Assembly: GCF_000732625.1 (NCBI RefSeq)
Contig: NZ_JPJI01000032.1
Location: 1,596,218 to 1,660,217 of the forward strand
Direction: 5' to 3'
Length of the DNA: 64,000 nt
Source: Nonlabens ulvanivorans
GTDB taxonomy: Bacteria; Bacteroidota; Bacteroidia; Flavobacteriales; Flavobacteriaceae
Position numbers and translations under genes: made by a program. Position 1 is the first letter of the stretch. Every line of letters begins with the position of its first letter. The notes beneath the pieces were generated by a model that was given only the letters and a program-made list of their open reading frames with translations, made no database searches and was not told the DNA's origin. Below, piece by piece: positions 43,906 to 51,800 of this stretch.

Positions 43906-44229
43906 TTAACCACCGACGCGTTTGACCTTAAAACCTTTTTCTTTTAAGAAATCCATAATACGATCTCGATAATCACCTTGAATGATGATTTCGTCATTTT
44001 TAAAACTACCACCTACACCTAGCATGGTTTTAATCTCTTTAGCAAGAATTTTAAAATCCGAAGTAGCACCCGTATAACCAGCTATAACCGTGTTTACTTT
44101 TCCTTTACGTTTTTCAAACTTACATTGCAAAGGATCCTCTTGTAACCACACATTACTTTTTTCAGGTTGTACTTCTTCCTTAAATTGATGTTCAGGGAAT
44201 AAATTTTTTAATTGATCGCTTAAGTCCAA
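43906..44229 (-). CDS. SUI1/YciH family translation factor
   Basis: This 107-aa protein contains the SUI1 (eIF1-like) domain over its C-terminal 75 residues: KFEKRKGKVNTVIAGYTGATSDFKILAKEIKTMLGVGGS, then EIIIQGDYRDRIMDFLKEKGFKVKRVGG. Bacterial YciH can affect initiation fidelity and stress translation. The length and domain fit. It is 32 bases downstream of the 2OG-Fe(II) oxygenase gene. Confidence 0.93.
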   Translation of the reverse strand: MDLSDQLKNLFPEHQFKEEVQPEKSNVWLQEDPLQCKFEKRKGKVNTVIAGYTGATSDFKILAKEIKTMLGVGGSFKNDEIIIQGDYRDRIMDFLKEKGFKVKRVGG

Positions 44230-44261
44230 AATTTTATTTTTTATCTGATAATTTAAACAGT

Positions 44262-45212
44262 TTACTTCTTTATTAATCCTATTTCAACTAATCGTTGATG
44301 TAAGAAATCTCCAGCAGTAATATCATCATGTTGTTTTGGATTATTCTCATCAACACATTCTTCTAGACAATCCAATTTCATATCACTACGAGGATGTAAA
44401 AAGAACGGAATAGAGTAGCGGCTAGTGTGCCATAATTCACGTGGCGGATTTACGACTCTATGAATTGTTGATTTCAATTTATTGTTAGTATGACGTTGCA
44501 ACATATCACCTACATTAATAACTAGTTCATCTTCTTGCGCGATAGCGTCTAGCCATTCGCCTTGACGATTCTGAACTTGTAAACCTGGGGCGCTTGCACC
44601 CATTAGTAACGTAATTAAGTTAATATCACCATGAGCACCAGCGCGCACAGCGTTATCCGGTTCACTAGTGATAGGTGGATAATGTATAGGTCTCAAAATA
44701 GAATTACCATTACTAGCCCAATGATCAAAGTAGTGCTCATCAATACCAATATGTAAAGCAAGAGCTCTTAAAACGTAAATCCCTGTTTTTTCTAACATTC
44801 GATACGCTTCCATACCTGTTTTATTAAAATCAGGTAATTCCTTAACGATTACATTTTCAGGATAGTCTTCTTCAATATTAGCATCCGGCGCAACCTCTTG
44901 GCCAAAATGCCAAAACTCCTTTAAATCACCTTCTTTTTTGCCTTTTGCATGTTCTTTACCAAAAGATACATAACCACGTTGTCCACCTATTTCTGGACGT
45001 TCATATCCTTTTTTGGTCTCTACGGGAAGTTTAAAAAATTTCTCAACTTCATTATATAGATTCTCAACTAATTGATCAGATAAAAAGTGATTCTTGAGAG
45101 CTACAAAACCTATATCTTCATAAGCTTTACCTATTTCATTTATAAATTTTTGTTTTCTACTAGGGTCATCGCTCAGGAAGTCTGCTAGATCAACGCTTGG
45201 AATATTATTCAT
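44262..45212 (-). CDS. 2-oxoglutarate/Fe(II)-dependent oxygenase (isopenicillin N synthase-like)
   Basis: I chose the ATG at 45212 (316 aa), because the protein should open with NNIPSVDLADFL; the upstream in-frame extension reads into the divergent gene's leader. The double-stranded beta-helix carries the facial triad HxD in GAHGDINLITLL and the distal His in STIHRVVNP, with the 2OG-binding Arg-x-Ser in RYSIPFF. The N-terminal DIGFVALKNH is typical of the family. Substrate unknown. It is divergent from the E1 dehydrogenase gene. Confidence 0.9.
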   Translation of the reverse strand: MNNIPSVDLADFLSDDPSRKQKFINEIGKAYEDIGFVALKNHFLSDQLVENLYNEVEKFFKLPVETKKGYERPEIGGQRGYVSFGKEHAKGKKEGDLKEFWHFGQEVAPDANIEEDYPENVIVKELPDFNKTGMEAYRMLEKTGIYVLRALALHIGIDEHYFDHWASNGNSILRPIHYPPITSEPDNAVRAGAHGDINLITLLMGASAPGLQVQNRQGEWLDAIAQEDELVINVGDMLQRHTNNKLKSTIHRVVNPPRELWHTSRYSIPFFLHPRSDMKLDCLEECVDENNPKQHDDITAGDFLHQRLVEIGLIKK

Positions 45213-45319
45213 GATAAAAAATTGTGTTGATAACAAAGTTAGTAAATGCCTCACACATTTTAATAGCTTTTCTAGGTATAATCGTTGATTATACTACATT
45301 TGGGATACAGCAAAACATC

Positions 45320-47320
45320 ATGACAGAAACTAGTCCTCTTAAACTTACAGAATTATATAAGAATAATCTTGATACAGATACATTAATAAATTTGTACAAG
45401 AGAATGTTGTTACCTCGATTAATTGAGGAAAAGATGCTTATTCTATTGCGTCAGGGAAGAATTTCAAAATGGTTTTCGGGAATAGGACAGGAAGCTATCG
45501 CGATAGGTGTAACCATGGCTATGCAAAAGAGCGAGTACATTTTACCCATGCATCGCAATCTAGGAGTTTTTACAACTCGTGATATTCCATTATGGAAGTT
45601 GTTTGCACAATGGCAAGGTAAAGAAGATGGTTTTACTAAAGGAAGAGATCGCAGTTTTCACTTTGGTACCCAAGATTATAATATCGTCGGTATGATTTCT
45701 CATCTGGGACCACAATTAGGTGTCGCAGATGGGATTGCACTTGCTCAAAAATTAAAAAATACTGGGCTTGCAACGGCTGTATTTACGGGTGAAGGTGGTA
45801 CCAGTGAGGGCGATTTTCACGAAGCTCTTAACGTTGCTAGCGTATGGAGTTTGCCTGTTTTATTTTGTATTGAAAACAATGGTTATGGATTAAGCACGCC
45901 CACAAGTGAACAATACAATTGCGAGAATCTTGCAGACCGTGCAATAGGTTATGGTATGGAATCACATATTATTGATGGTAATAATATTGTTGAAGTTTAT
46001 ACAAAAATATCATCAATCTTAAATGATATTAGAGAAAATCCAAAACCAGTGCTTGTGGAGTTCAAAACCTTTAGACGTCGAGGACACGAAGAGGCAAGTG
46101 GAACCAAGTATGTTCCTGATGAACTGATGCAATACTGGGAACAGCGCGATCCATTAACTCGTTTTGAGCAGTATCTTATAGATGAAAACACTATTACAAG
46201 CGATCAGATTGAAGATTGGAGAAATGCGATTAAAAATGATATTAATGCAGGTTTAGAAACCGCTTTCGCGAAAGCGTTACCTCAATCCACACCACAACAA
46301 GAACTAGCAGACGTCTTTGCGCCACATGAATATGTTCCAGTTGAGCCTAGTGGTGAAAACACCAACATAAGATTAGTAGACGCCATTAAAGATGGACTTG
46401 AAGAATCTATGAATCGTTATGATAATTTAGTAATCATGGGACAAGATATCGCAGAATATGGTGGTGTTTTTAAAATTACTGACGGTTTTGTAGAAAAATT
46501 TGGTCGGGAACGAGTTCGTAATACACCAATTTGTGAGAGTGCTATTGTAGAAGCTGCGATGGGATTAAGTATCGCTGGTATGAAAGCCGTTGTTGAAATG
46601 CAGTTTGCCGATTTTGTAAGTAGTGGCTTTAATCCAATAGTTAATTATCTAGCAAAATCATATTATAGATGGAATCAAAAAGCCGATATTGTAGTAAGAA
46701 TGCCCTGCGGTGCTGGTGTAGGAGCAGGACCATTTCACTCACAAACTAATGAAGCTTGGTTTTATACCATTCCTGGTCTTAAGATAGTTTATCCTGCTTT
46801 TCCTGCCGATGCAAAAGGACTACTAACAGCTTCGATAGAAAATCCTAATCCAGTTTTATTCTTTGAGCATAAGGCTTTATATCGTAGTGTTTATGGAGAT
46901 GTTCCTCATGGGTATTATAATCTGCCTTTAGGGAAAGCAGCTACAATTAATCATGGAAATGACCTATCGATAATTACTTATGGTGCTGGTGTTCACTGGG
47001 CAAAGCAATTAATCGATGAAATGCATTTTGATATCGATCTTATAGATTTAAGAACATTAGCACCTCTCGATACAGAGTCTATTAAAGGATCTGTACGTAA
47101 AACAGGTAAGGTAATTATCTTAACCGAAGATAATCTTACCGGTAGTGTAGCAGCTGATATTGCTGGTTTTATAGGTGAAGAATGTTTTGAGTATTTAGAC
47201 GCTCCCATAAGAAGAGTAGGAAGCCTAGATACGCCTATACCTTTTGAAAAAGGATTGGAAAATAACTACTTACCAACAAGTAGACTTAAAATTTGTGTAA
47301 AAGAATTGTTAGATTATTAA
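45320..47320 (+). CDS. 2-oxoacid dehydrogenase E1, fused alpha and beta subunits (branched-chain type)
   Basis: This E1 decarboxylates a 2-oxoacid with thiamine diphosphate and passes the acyl group to an E2 lipoyl subunit. I chose the ATG at 45320 (666 aa). The alpha half shows LPMHRNLGVF and the TPP motif GEGGTSEGDFHEALN through CIENNGYG; the beta half begins near residue 350 with MGQDIAEYGGVFKITDG and has CGAGVGAGPFHSQ and ITYGAGVHWAKQL. The fused form is common in Bacteroidota and is usually assigned to branched-chain 2-oxoacids. Branched acyl-CoA starters made this way could feed the FAS-like genes downstream. The palindrome at 46261 lies in the junction region. Confidence 0.9.
   Translation: MTETSPLKLTELYKNNLDTDTLINLYKRMLLPRLIEEKMLILLRQGRISKWFSGIGQEAIAIGVTMAMQKSEYILPMHRNLGVFTTRDIPLWKLFAQWQGKEDGFTKGRDRSFHFGTQDYNIVGMISHLGPQLGVADGIALAQKLKNTGLATAVFTGEGGTSEGDFHEALNVASVWSLPVLFCIENNGYGLSTPTSEQYNCENLADRAIGYGMESHIIDGNNIVEVYTKISSILNDIRENPKPVLVEFKTFRRRGHEEASGTKYVPDELMQYWEQRDPLTRFEQYLIDENTITSDQIEDWRNAIKNDINAGLETAFAKALPQSTPQQELADVFAPHEYVPVEPSGENTNIRLVDAIKDGLEESMNRYDNLVIMGQDIAEYGGVFKITDGFVEKFGRERVRNTPICESAIVEAAMGLSIAGMKAVVEMQFADFVSSGFNPIVNYLAKSYYRWNQKADIVVRMPCGAGVGAGPFHSQTNEAWFYTIPGLKIVYPAFPADAKGLLTASIENPNPVLFFEHKALYRSVYGDVPHGYYNLPLGKAATINHGNDLSIITYGAGVHWAKQLIDEMHFDIDLIDLRTLAPLDTESIKGSVRKTGKVIILTEDNLTGSVAADIAGFIGEECFEYLDAPIRRVGSLDTPIPFEKGLENNYLPTSRLKICVKELLDY
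46261..46276. repeat. Dispersed palindrome, perfect copy 9
   Basis: CGCTTTCGCGAAAGCG lies at the alpha-beta linker of the fused E1 gene and is read as AFAKA. Confidence 0.9.
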
Positions 47321-47380
47321 GCTTTTATTTGTAGGAATTAATAAATTTGGTTTCCCCTGAATAACTACATAAAAGTAAAA

Positions 47381-47611
47381 ATGAAATTATTAGGTATTCT
47401 TAATGAATTACACAACTTTCGTTATGCGTTGTGGATTCTTACTGTTTTATTCACCTTCTTGGTAACTTTTGGTCCTAGTGATGGATCATTAGGTATTACA
47501 GGCAAAATCTTACTATGTCTCTTTGCATCGCTTCTAGGATTGTATTTACTATTAAAATACAACTATAAGCGCAACAAGAGAAAAGAAGCAGAAAAATCTA
47601 ATTCCAATTAA
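47381..47611 (+). CDS. Small membrane protein, 76 aa
   Basis: This 76-aa protein has two hydrophobic segments (about residues 15-32 and 41-60) and a basic tail (KYNYKRNKRKEAEKS). I do not recognise a family. It lies between the E1 gene and the polyketide operon, with a possible promoter for the latter after it, so it is probably not part of that operon. Confidence 0.55.
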   Translation: MKLLGILNELHNFRYALWILTVLFTFLVTFGPSDGSLGITGKILLCLFASLLGLYLLLKYNYKRNKRKEAEKSNSN

Positions 47612-47644
47612 TTAGATTTAATTCTTAAATGATATGAAAGTTCT

Positions 47645-47652
47645 TACCTTTA
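47645..47652 (+). promoter_or_regulatory. -7 box abutting the first gene of the polyketide operon
   Basis: TACCTTTA matches TAnnTTTG except for the last base and ends 4 bases before the GTG at 47657. This is the same leaderless geometry as at 36034 and 20467. No convincing -33 TTG was found. Confidence 0.3.
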
Positions 47653-47656
47653 ACAG

Positions 47657-48772
47657 GTGAAGAAGAACTATGATGTCATTATTGCTGGTGGTGGTCTTGC
47701 CGGACTAACGGCCGCTATACACCTATCTCAACATTTTAAAGTACTGGTTATTGATCCTGATACGTATCCACGTCACAAGATGTGTGGAGAGTATTTAAGT
47801 ATGGAGGTTGATTCATATTTAAAATCGTTAGGTATTCATATTAAAGATCTTTCTCAAGTTACTATTAATAATTTTAGATTTACACGTGGATCGCAATCTA
47901 TTAAAACGGCCACGTTACCTTTAGGAGGCATAGGTGTATCTAGATATTCTTTAGATTTAGAATTATATAATAAAGCCAAAGAAAAGACAGATTTTCTTCT
48001 CGATCGTGTTTCAGATATAACTTTAAATCATAATCATTATGAGGTAATTACTACTGATCAAAAATTAACGGCTAGACAAGTCATCATCGCTACAGGTAAA
48101 AGATCATTACTTGACAAAAAGTTAGCAAGACCTTTTATTCAGAAAAAATCTCCATGGCTCGCCGTTAAAATGCATTATAAGTTTAAAATGTCTAATGATA
48201 TCGTGGAATTACATGCTTTTAAAGGTGGATATGCAGGGTTATCTAAGATAGAAAACGGTAATGTGAATTTATGCTATTTAGTAAATTATGAATCTTTTAA
48301 AGAGTATAAAGATATTAATGCCTTTAATAAAGAGGTGTTAACACAAAATAAAGCTTTGAAAGAATTCTTTAAAGTGGCTGTTCCAATATGGGAAAAGCCG
48401 ATCACTATCTCTCAGATTTCATTTGAACAAAAACAACCTGTAGAAGGTAAATTATTAATGATAGGTGATACCGCAGGATTAATTCATCCATTATGCGGTA
48501 ATGGTATGGCAATGGCTATTCACAGTGCGCAGATTGCGTCTAAGTATGTGACTCAGTATTTACAAGATGAAATAACCAGAGATCAAATGTTAATTAAGTA
48601 CTCTAAAAGCTGGAGAAAAACATTTTCATCTAGATTGCTTTATGGAAGGTGGCTGCAAAAGGTTTTATTACATAAAAAATTAACAACTTTATCTTATTGG
48701 TTCTTAGAGCGTTTACCGTTTCTACTTCCTATAATCATTAAAAAAACACACGGTAAAGAGATACAACCATGA
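47657..48772 (+). CDS. FAD-dependent oxidoreductase of the type III PKS operon
   Basis: The 371-aa protein starts at a GTG. It has a dinucleotide-binding fold VIIAGGGLAGLTAAIHL (residues 8-23), the KMCGEYL cysteine segment (41-47) typical of the geranylgeranyl reductase/halogenase-like branch of the PHBH family, and the flavin-ribityl motif GDTAGLIHPLCGNGMAMA (about 271-288). It could hydroxylate or otherwise oxidise an aromatic ring made by the polyketide synthase, like the flavoprotein in the Streptomyces srs operon; reductase activity is an alternative. It overlaps the methyltransferase gene by 4 bases. Confidence 0.85.
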   Translation: MKKNYDVIIAGGGLAGLTAAIHLSQHFKVLVIDPDTYPRHKMCGEYLSMEVDSYLKSLGIHIKDLSQVTINNFRFTRGSQSIKTATLPLGGIGVSRYSLDLELYNKAKEKTDFLLDRVSDITLNHNHYEVITTDQKLTARQVIIATGKRSLLDKKLARPFIQKKSPWLAVKMHYKFKMSNDIVELHAFKGGYAGLSKIENGNVNLCYLVNYESFKEYKDINAFNKEVLTQNKALKEFFKVAVPIWEKPITISQISFEQKQPVEGKLLMIGDTAGLIHPLCGNGMAMAIHSAQIASKYVTQYLQDEITRDQMLIKYSKSWRKTFSSRLLYGRWLQKVLLHKKLTTLSYWFLERLPFLLPIIIKKTHGKEIQP

Positions 48773-49485
48773 TTTACGTAGACCATAAAAGAAACTCTGA
48801 TCCAGAGTGGATGGATGATCCTAATCTTGATGAGCAAACTTTACAAAATGCTGTTGATGATATTAATAGAGTTAATAAATGGCTAGGTGGCTTTAAATTT
48901 ACCTTAAAAGCTGTTCAAAAAGAACTTAAAAAAATAAATAAGAGTACCATAACGATTGTTGACGCTGGTTGCGGTGATGGTGAGATGTTACGTTATCTTT
49001 CCACTAATATTAACGATTCTAGAGTTCAGTTCTTGGGATTAGATTTTAGTGCAAATTCAATCAAGAAAGGATATTTAAAGAGTGAAGGTTTTAAGGATAT
49101 TCGCTTTCGCGAAAGCGATATTTTACAAATCGATTCGACAGAAATTGAATGTGATATACTTATAAGTACTTTAACAATGCATCATTTTGATGATGTAGAA
49201 ATCATTGATTTTTTAAAGAAATTTAAGGAAATAACGACTTACTCTATAATTATTAATGATTTACATAGAAGCAGAACGGCTTTTATACTATTTCAACTAG
49301 TATGTCTTATTTTTATAAGAAATGAAATTTCAAAACACGATGGCTTAATTTCTATCGCAAGTGGTTTCAAGCGTGCAGATCTTAAACGATATGCAAAATT
49401 GGTACCTTTTAAAAATGACTTAATACAATGGAAGTGGTCATTCCGATTTATATGGTTAATACCTATCTATGAGCGTAAAAATTAA
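48769..49485 (+). CDS. SAM-dependent methyltransferase of the type III PKS operon
   Basis: This is a 238-aa class I methyltransferase. SAM motif I is VDAGCGDGE (residues 64-72), followed by FLGLDFSANSIKKG (motif II area) and CDILISTLTMHHFDD (motif IV area). A C-terminal hydrophobic helix (AFILFQLVCLIFI) could bring it to the membrane or a lipid substrate. O-methylation of a phenolic or pyrone product is the natural guess, as with BpsB and SrsB beside type III PKSs. It overlaps its neighbours by 4 and 17 bases. The palindrome at 49102 adds RFRES. Confidence 0.85.
   Translation: MIYVDHKRNSDPEWMDDPNLDEQTLQNAVDDINRVNKWLGGFKFTLKAVQKELKKINKSTITIVDAGCGDGEMLRYLSTNINDSRVQFLGLDFSANSIKKGYLKSEGFKDIRFRESDILQIDSTEIECDILISTLTMHHFDDVEIIDFLKKFKEITTYSIIINDLHRSRTAFILFQLVCLIFIRNEISKHDGLISIASGFKRADLKRYAKLVPFKNDLIQWKWSFRFIWLIPIYERKN
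49102..49117. repeat. Dispersed palindrome, perfect copy 10
   Basis: CGCTTTCGCGAAAGCG lies in the methyltransferase gene, read as RFRES just before motif IV. Confidence 0.9.
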
Positions 49486-50518
49486 AGCGGTTGCAACGCA
49501 ACTACCTAAGTATTATAAAGAAACTAAAGAGATTTTACCTTTTGTTGAAACCTGGCTTGCAGATCAAGATGATAGATTGAGACGTAAAACGATCAAGATA
49601 TTTGAAGGTGCTGGAGTTGATAAAAGGTACTCTATAATGGATCCTATTGAGGTTTTTACAAAAACATCTTTTGAGGATCGTAACGCCATCTATAAAAGAG
49701 AAGTTGTACCACTAGCCGAGAAGGCTGTTCAAAAAGCATTAGATAAAGCCTGCTGGCAAGCAACTGATTTAGATTATATCATATCGGTAAGTTGTACGGG
49801 TATAATGATTCCTTCTATCGATGCATATTTAATTAATAGCATGGGAATGAGGCCTGATATTTATCGACTACCCGTTACTGAAATGGGCTGTGTTGCTGGC
49901 GTATCTGGTTTAATTTATGCACAACAATTTTTAACAGCAAATCCTGGCAAAAAAGCTGCTGTTCTAGCGATAGAAGCACCAACAGCTACATTTCAATTAG
50001 AGGATTATTCTATGGCAAATATGGTAAGTGCAGCCATATTTGGTGATGGATGCGCATGTGTACTTTTATCATCACATGATGATGATGGACCTGTAATGAA
50101 AGCACACGAGATGTATCACTTCCCTGATGCAACGCATATGATGGGTTTTGACTTAGTAAATAGTGGATTACAAATGGTGCTCGATAAAGCTGTACCAGAA
50201 ACGATAGCCAGTCATTTTCCTGCGATAATTCATCCGTTTCTTGAAAAACAAGGATTGTCTATTGAAGATATTGATCATTTAATATTTCATCCTGGAGGAA
50301 AAAAGATTGTACAAACCGTAGAGGAGCTATTTGCAGGACTAGGTAAAGATATTAATGATACTAAAGAGGTTTTGAGACTTTATGGTAATATGAGTAGTGC
50401 GACCGTTCTATTTGTATTAGAACGATTTATGACTCAAAATCTACAAACTGGTGAGCGAGGATTGATGCTTAGTTTTGGTCCAGGTTTCACAGCACAACGC
50501 ATTTTATTAGAATGGTAA
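49469..50518 (+). CDS. Type III polyketide synthase (chalcone/alkylresorcinol synthase family)
   Basis: Type III PKSs condense an acyl starter with malonyl-CoA units in one homodimeric active site. The 349-aa protein keeps the full triad: Cys141 in TEMGCVAGVSG, His274 in FHPGGKKI, and Asn307 in YGNMSSATVL. The FGPGF loop (336-340) is also present. Length and motifs fit alkylpyrone/alkylresorcinol-type enzymes. In this operon the starter is probably a fatty acyl group supplied by the adjacent ACP, ketosynthase, dehydratase and enoyl reductase. The product (resorcinol or pyrone) is not predictable from the sequence. It overlaps both neighbours. Confidence 0.95.
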   Translation: MSVKIKAVATQLPKYYKETKEILPFVETWLADQDDRLRRKTIKIFEGAGVDKRYSIMDPIEVFTKTSFEDRNAIYKREVVPLAEKAVQKALDKACWQATDLDYIISVSCTGIMIPSIDAYLINSMGMRPDIYRLPVTEMGCVAGVSGLIYAQQFLTANPGKKAAVLAIEAPTATFQLEDYSMANMVSAAIFGDGCACVLLSSHDDDGPVMKAHEMYHFPDATHMMGFDLVNSGLQMVLDKAVPETIASHFPAIIHPFLEKQGLSIEDIDHLIFHPGGKKIVQTVEELFAGLGKDINDTKEVLRLYGNMSSATVLFVLERFMTQNLQTGERGLMLSFGPGFTAQRILLEW

Positions 50519-51294
50519 AAGAATTTGAAGGTCAGTATGGAATAATTCTAGGCGGTAGTAGCGGTCTAGGGTATGCAAGCGCTCTAAAACTAGCACAGCA
50601 TGGAATGAATCTTATCATTCTTTATAGAGCCTCTCGATTACAAATTGCAAAAATTGAAGCAGATTTTCAAAAGATAAAAAGTTTTGGGAATCAATTATTA
50701 ACTCTTAATATGGATGCCGCTCGCGAAGATAAAATTATCGAAGCACTATCTCAAATCAAACCATTTTTAAACGAGAACAAACTAAGTGTTTTACTTCATA
50801 GTATTTCTAAAGGTAATTTAAAGCCTATGACTGGTGATAATAGGTTGTCTAGTGGTGATTTTCAACAAACGGTGCAATCCATGGGAATAAGTCTCTACAG
50901 TTGGGTTTCTAATTTACATTCACAATCTATGTTTGCAACTCCTGCAAGAGTAATTAGTTTCACTAGTGAAGGCAGTTTAAAGCCTATGGAGGGCTATGCT
51001 GCGGTAAGTGCCGCAAAGGCAACTCTTGAGGCGATTAATAGAAGTATGGCTATAGAATTTGCTACATCACAAATCACCTGTAATTGTATACAGGCTGGTG
51101 TTACAGATACAGATAGTCTTAAACGCATACCTATGTATGAAGCTCTTAAAAAGATGAGTCTAAAGCGTAATCCTAATCACAGGCTTACACAGCCAGAAGA
51201 TGTCGCAAACGTCGTTTATTTATTAGCTCTTAAAGAATCCCAATGGATTACAGGAAATGTAATTAAAGTTGATGGTGGAGAGTCTTTACAGTAG
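50512..51294 (+). CDS. FabL-like enoyl-ACP reductase (SDR)
   Basis: This 260-aa SDR has GGSSGLG (residues 14-20) for cofactor binding. The active site is Tyr162-X6-Lys169 (GYAAVSAAKATLEA), the spacing of FabI/FabL enoyl reductases rather than the YxxxK of ketoreductases. The following NRSMAIEF and AGVTDTDSLKRIP stretches closely resemble Bacillus FabL, and the C-terminus ends VDGGESL. It should reduce 2-enoyl-ACP in the operon's own chain-building cycle. Ketoreductase activity is a less likely alternative. It overlaps the PKS gene by 7 bases. Confidence 0.8.
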   Translation: MVKEFEGQYGIILGGSSGLGYASALKLAQHGMNLIILYRASRLQIAKIEADFQKIKSFGNQLLTLNMDAAREDKIIEALSQIKPFLNENKLSVLLHSISKGNLKPMTGDNRLSSGDFQQTVQSMGISLYSWVSNLHSQSMFATPARVISFTSEGSLKPMEGYAAVSAAKATLEAINRSMAIEFATSQITCNCIQAGVTDTDSLKRIPMYEALKKMSLKRNPNHRLTQPEDVANVVYLLALKESQWITGNVIKVDGGESLQ

Positions 51295-51344
51295 TTTGAT
51301 TTTTAACATATTATATTTAATCATATTAACTAATACTTTACAAA

Positions 51345-51800
51345 TTGCTTTTAGATCCCTTTGAAAAAATAGTAGCAAATTTACCCTATGGTGACGGATT
51401 TAAATTTGTGGACCACATCTTAGAAATGGATGATAACCATGTGATAGGTGTTTACCGCTTTCGCGAAAGCGAATATTTCTACAAGCATCATTTTTTACAA
51501 AACCCAGTAACTCCAGGAGTCATGCTTATTGAATGCATGGCACAAATCGGACTAGCTTGTCTAGGTACTTATTTAAATAAAAATAACACACAATCTTTAG
51601 ATTTTATTTTTAATGAAAGTCATGTAGTGTTTAATTCAATCGTTAAGCCAGGAACCGCAGTTATAGTTAGTGCTAGAAAGGAATATTTCAGATTTGGAAA
51701 ATTAAAATGTCTAGTAAAGATGATGGATGAAAACGAGAAGAAAATTGCAGAAGGTTGGGTGAGTGGTATGATTATAAAGTCTGATGAAACTGTAAAATGA
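51345..51800 (+). CDS. FabZ-like 3-hydroxyacyl-ACP dehydratase (hotdog fold)
   Basis: This 151-aa hotdog protein starts at a TTG; the first internal ATG (Met29) would remove the conserved FKFVDHILEMD, so TTG is preferred. The catalytic pair His49 and Glu63 lies in HHFLQNPVTPGVMLIECMAQ with the 14-residue spacing of FabZ. It should dehydrate 3-hydroxyacyl-ACP before the FabL-like step. The palindrome at 51456 adds RFRES to the strand just before the active-site loop. It overlaps the ketosynthase gene by 4 bases. Confidence 0.88.
   Translation: MLLDPFEKIVANLPYGDGFKFVDHILEMDDNHVIGVYRFRESEYFYKHHFLQNPVTPGVMLIECMAQIGLACLGTYLNKNNTQSLDFIFNESHVVFNSIVKPGTAVIVSARKEYFRFGKLKCLVKMMDENEKKIAEGWVSGMIIKSDETVK
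51456..51471. repeat. Dispersed palindrome, perfect copy 11
   Basis: CGCTTTCGCGAAAGCG lies in the dehydratase gene, read as RFRES. Confidence 0.9.

Noticed and set aside
45224..45319. 32-codon N-terminal extension of the E1 dehydrogenase
   Set aside because: It overlaps the divergent oxygenase leader, looks non-coding, and the E1 family sequence begins after the ATG at 45320.
47381..47611. 76-aa membrane protein as first gene of the polyketide operon
   Set aside because: A separate -7-like box lies between it and the FAD oxidoreductase gene, and it has no recognisable link to the pathway.
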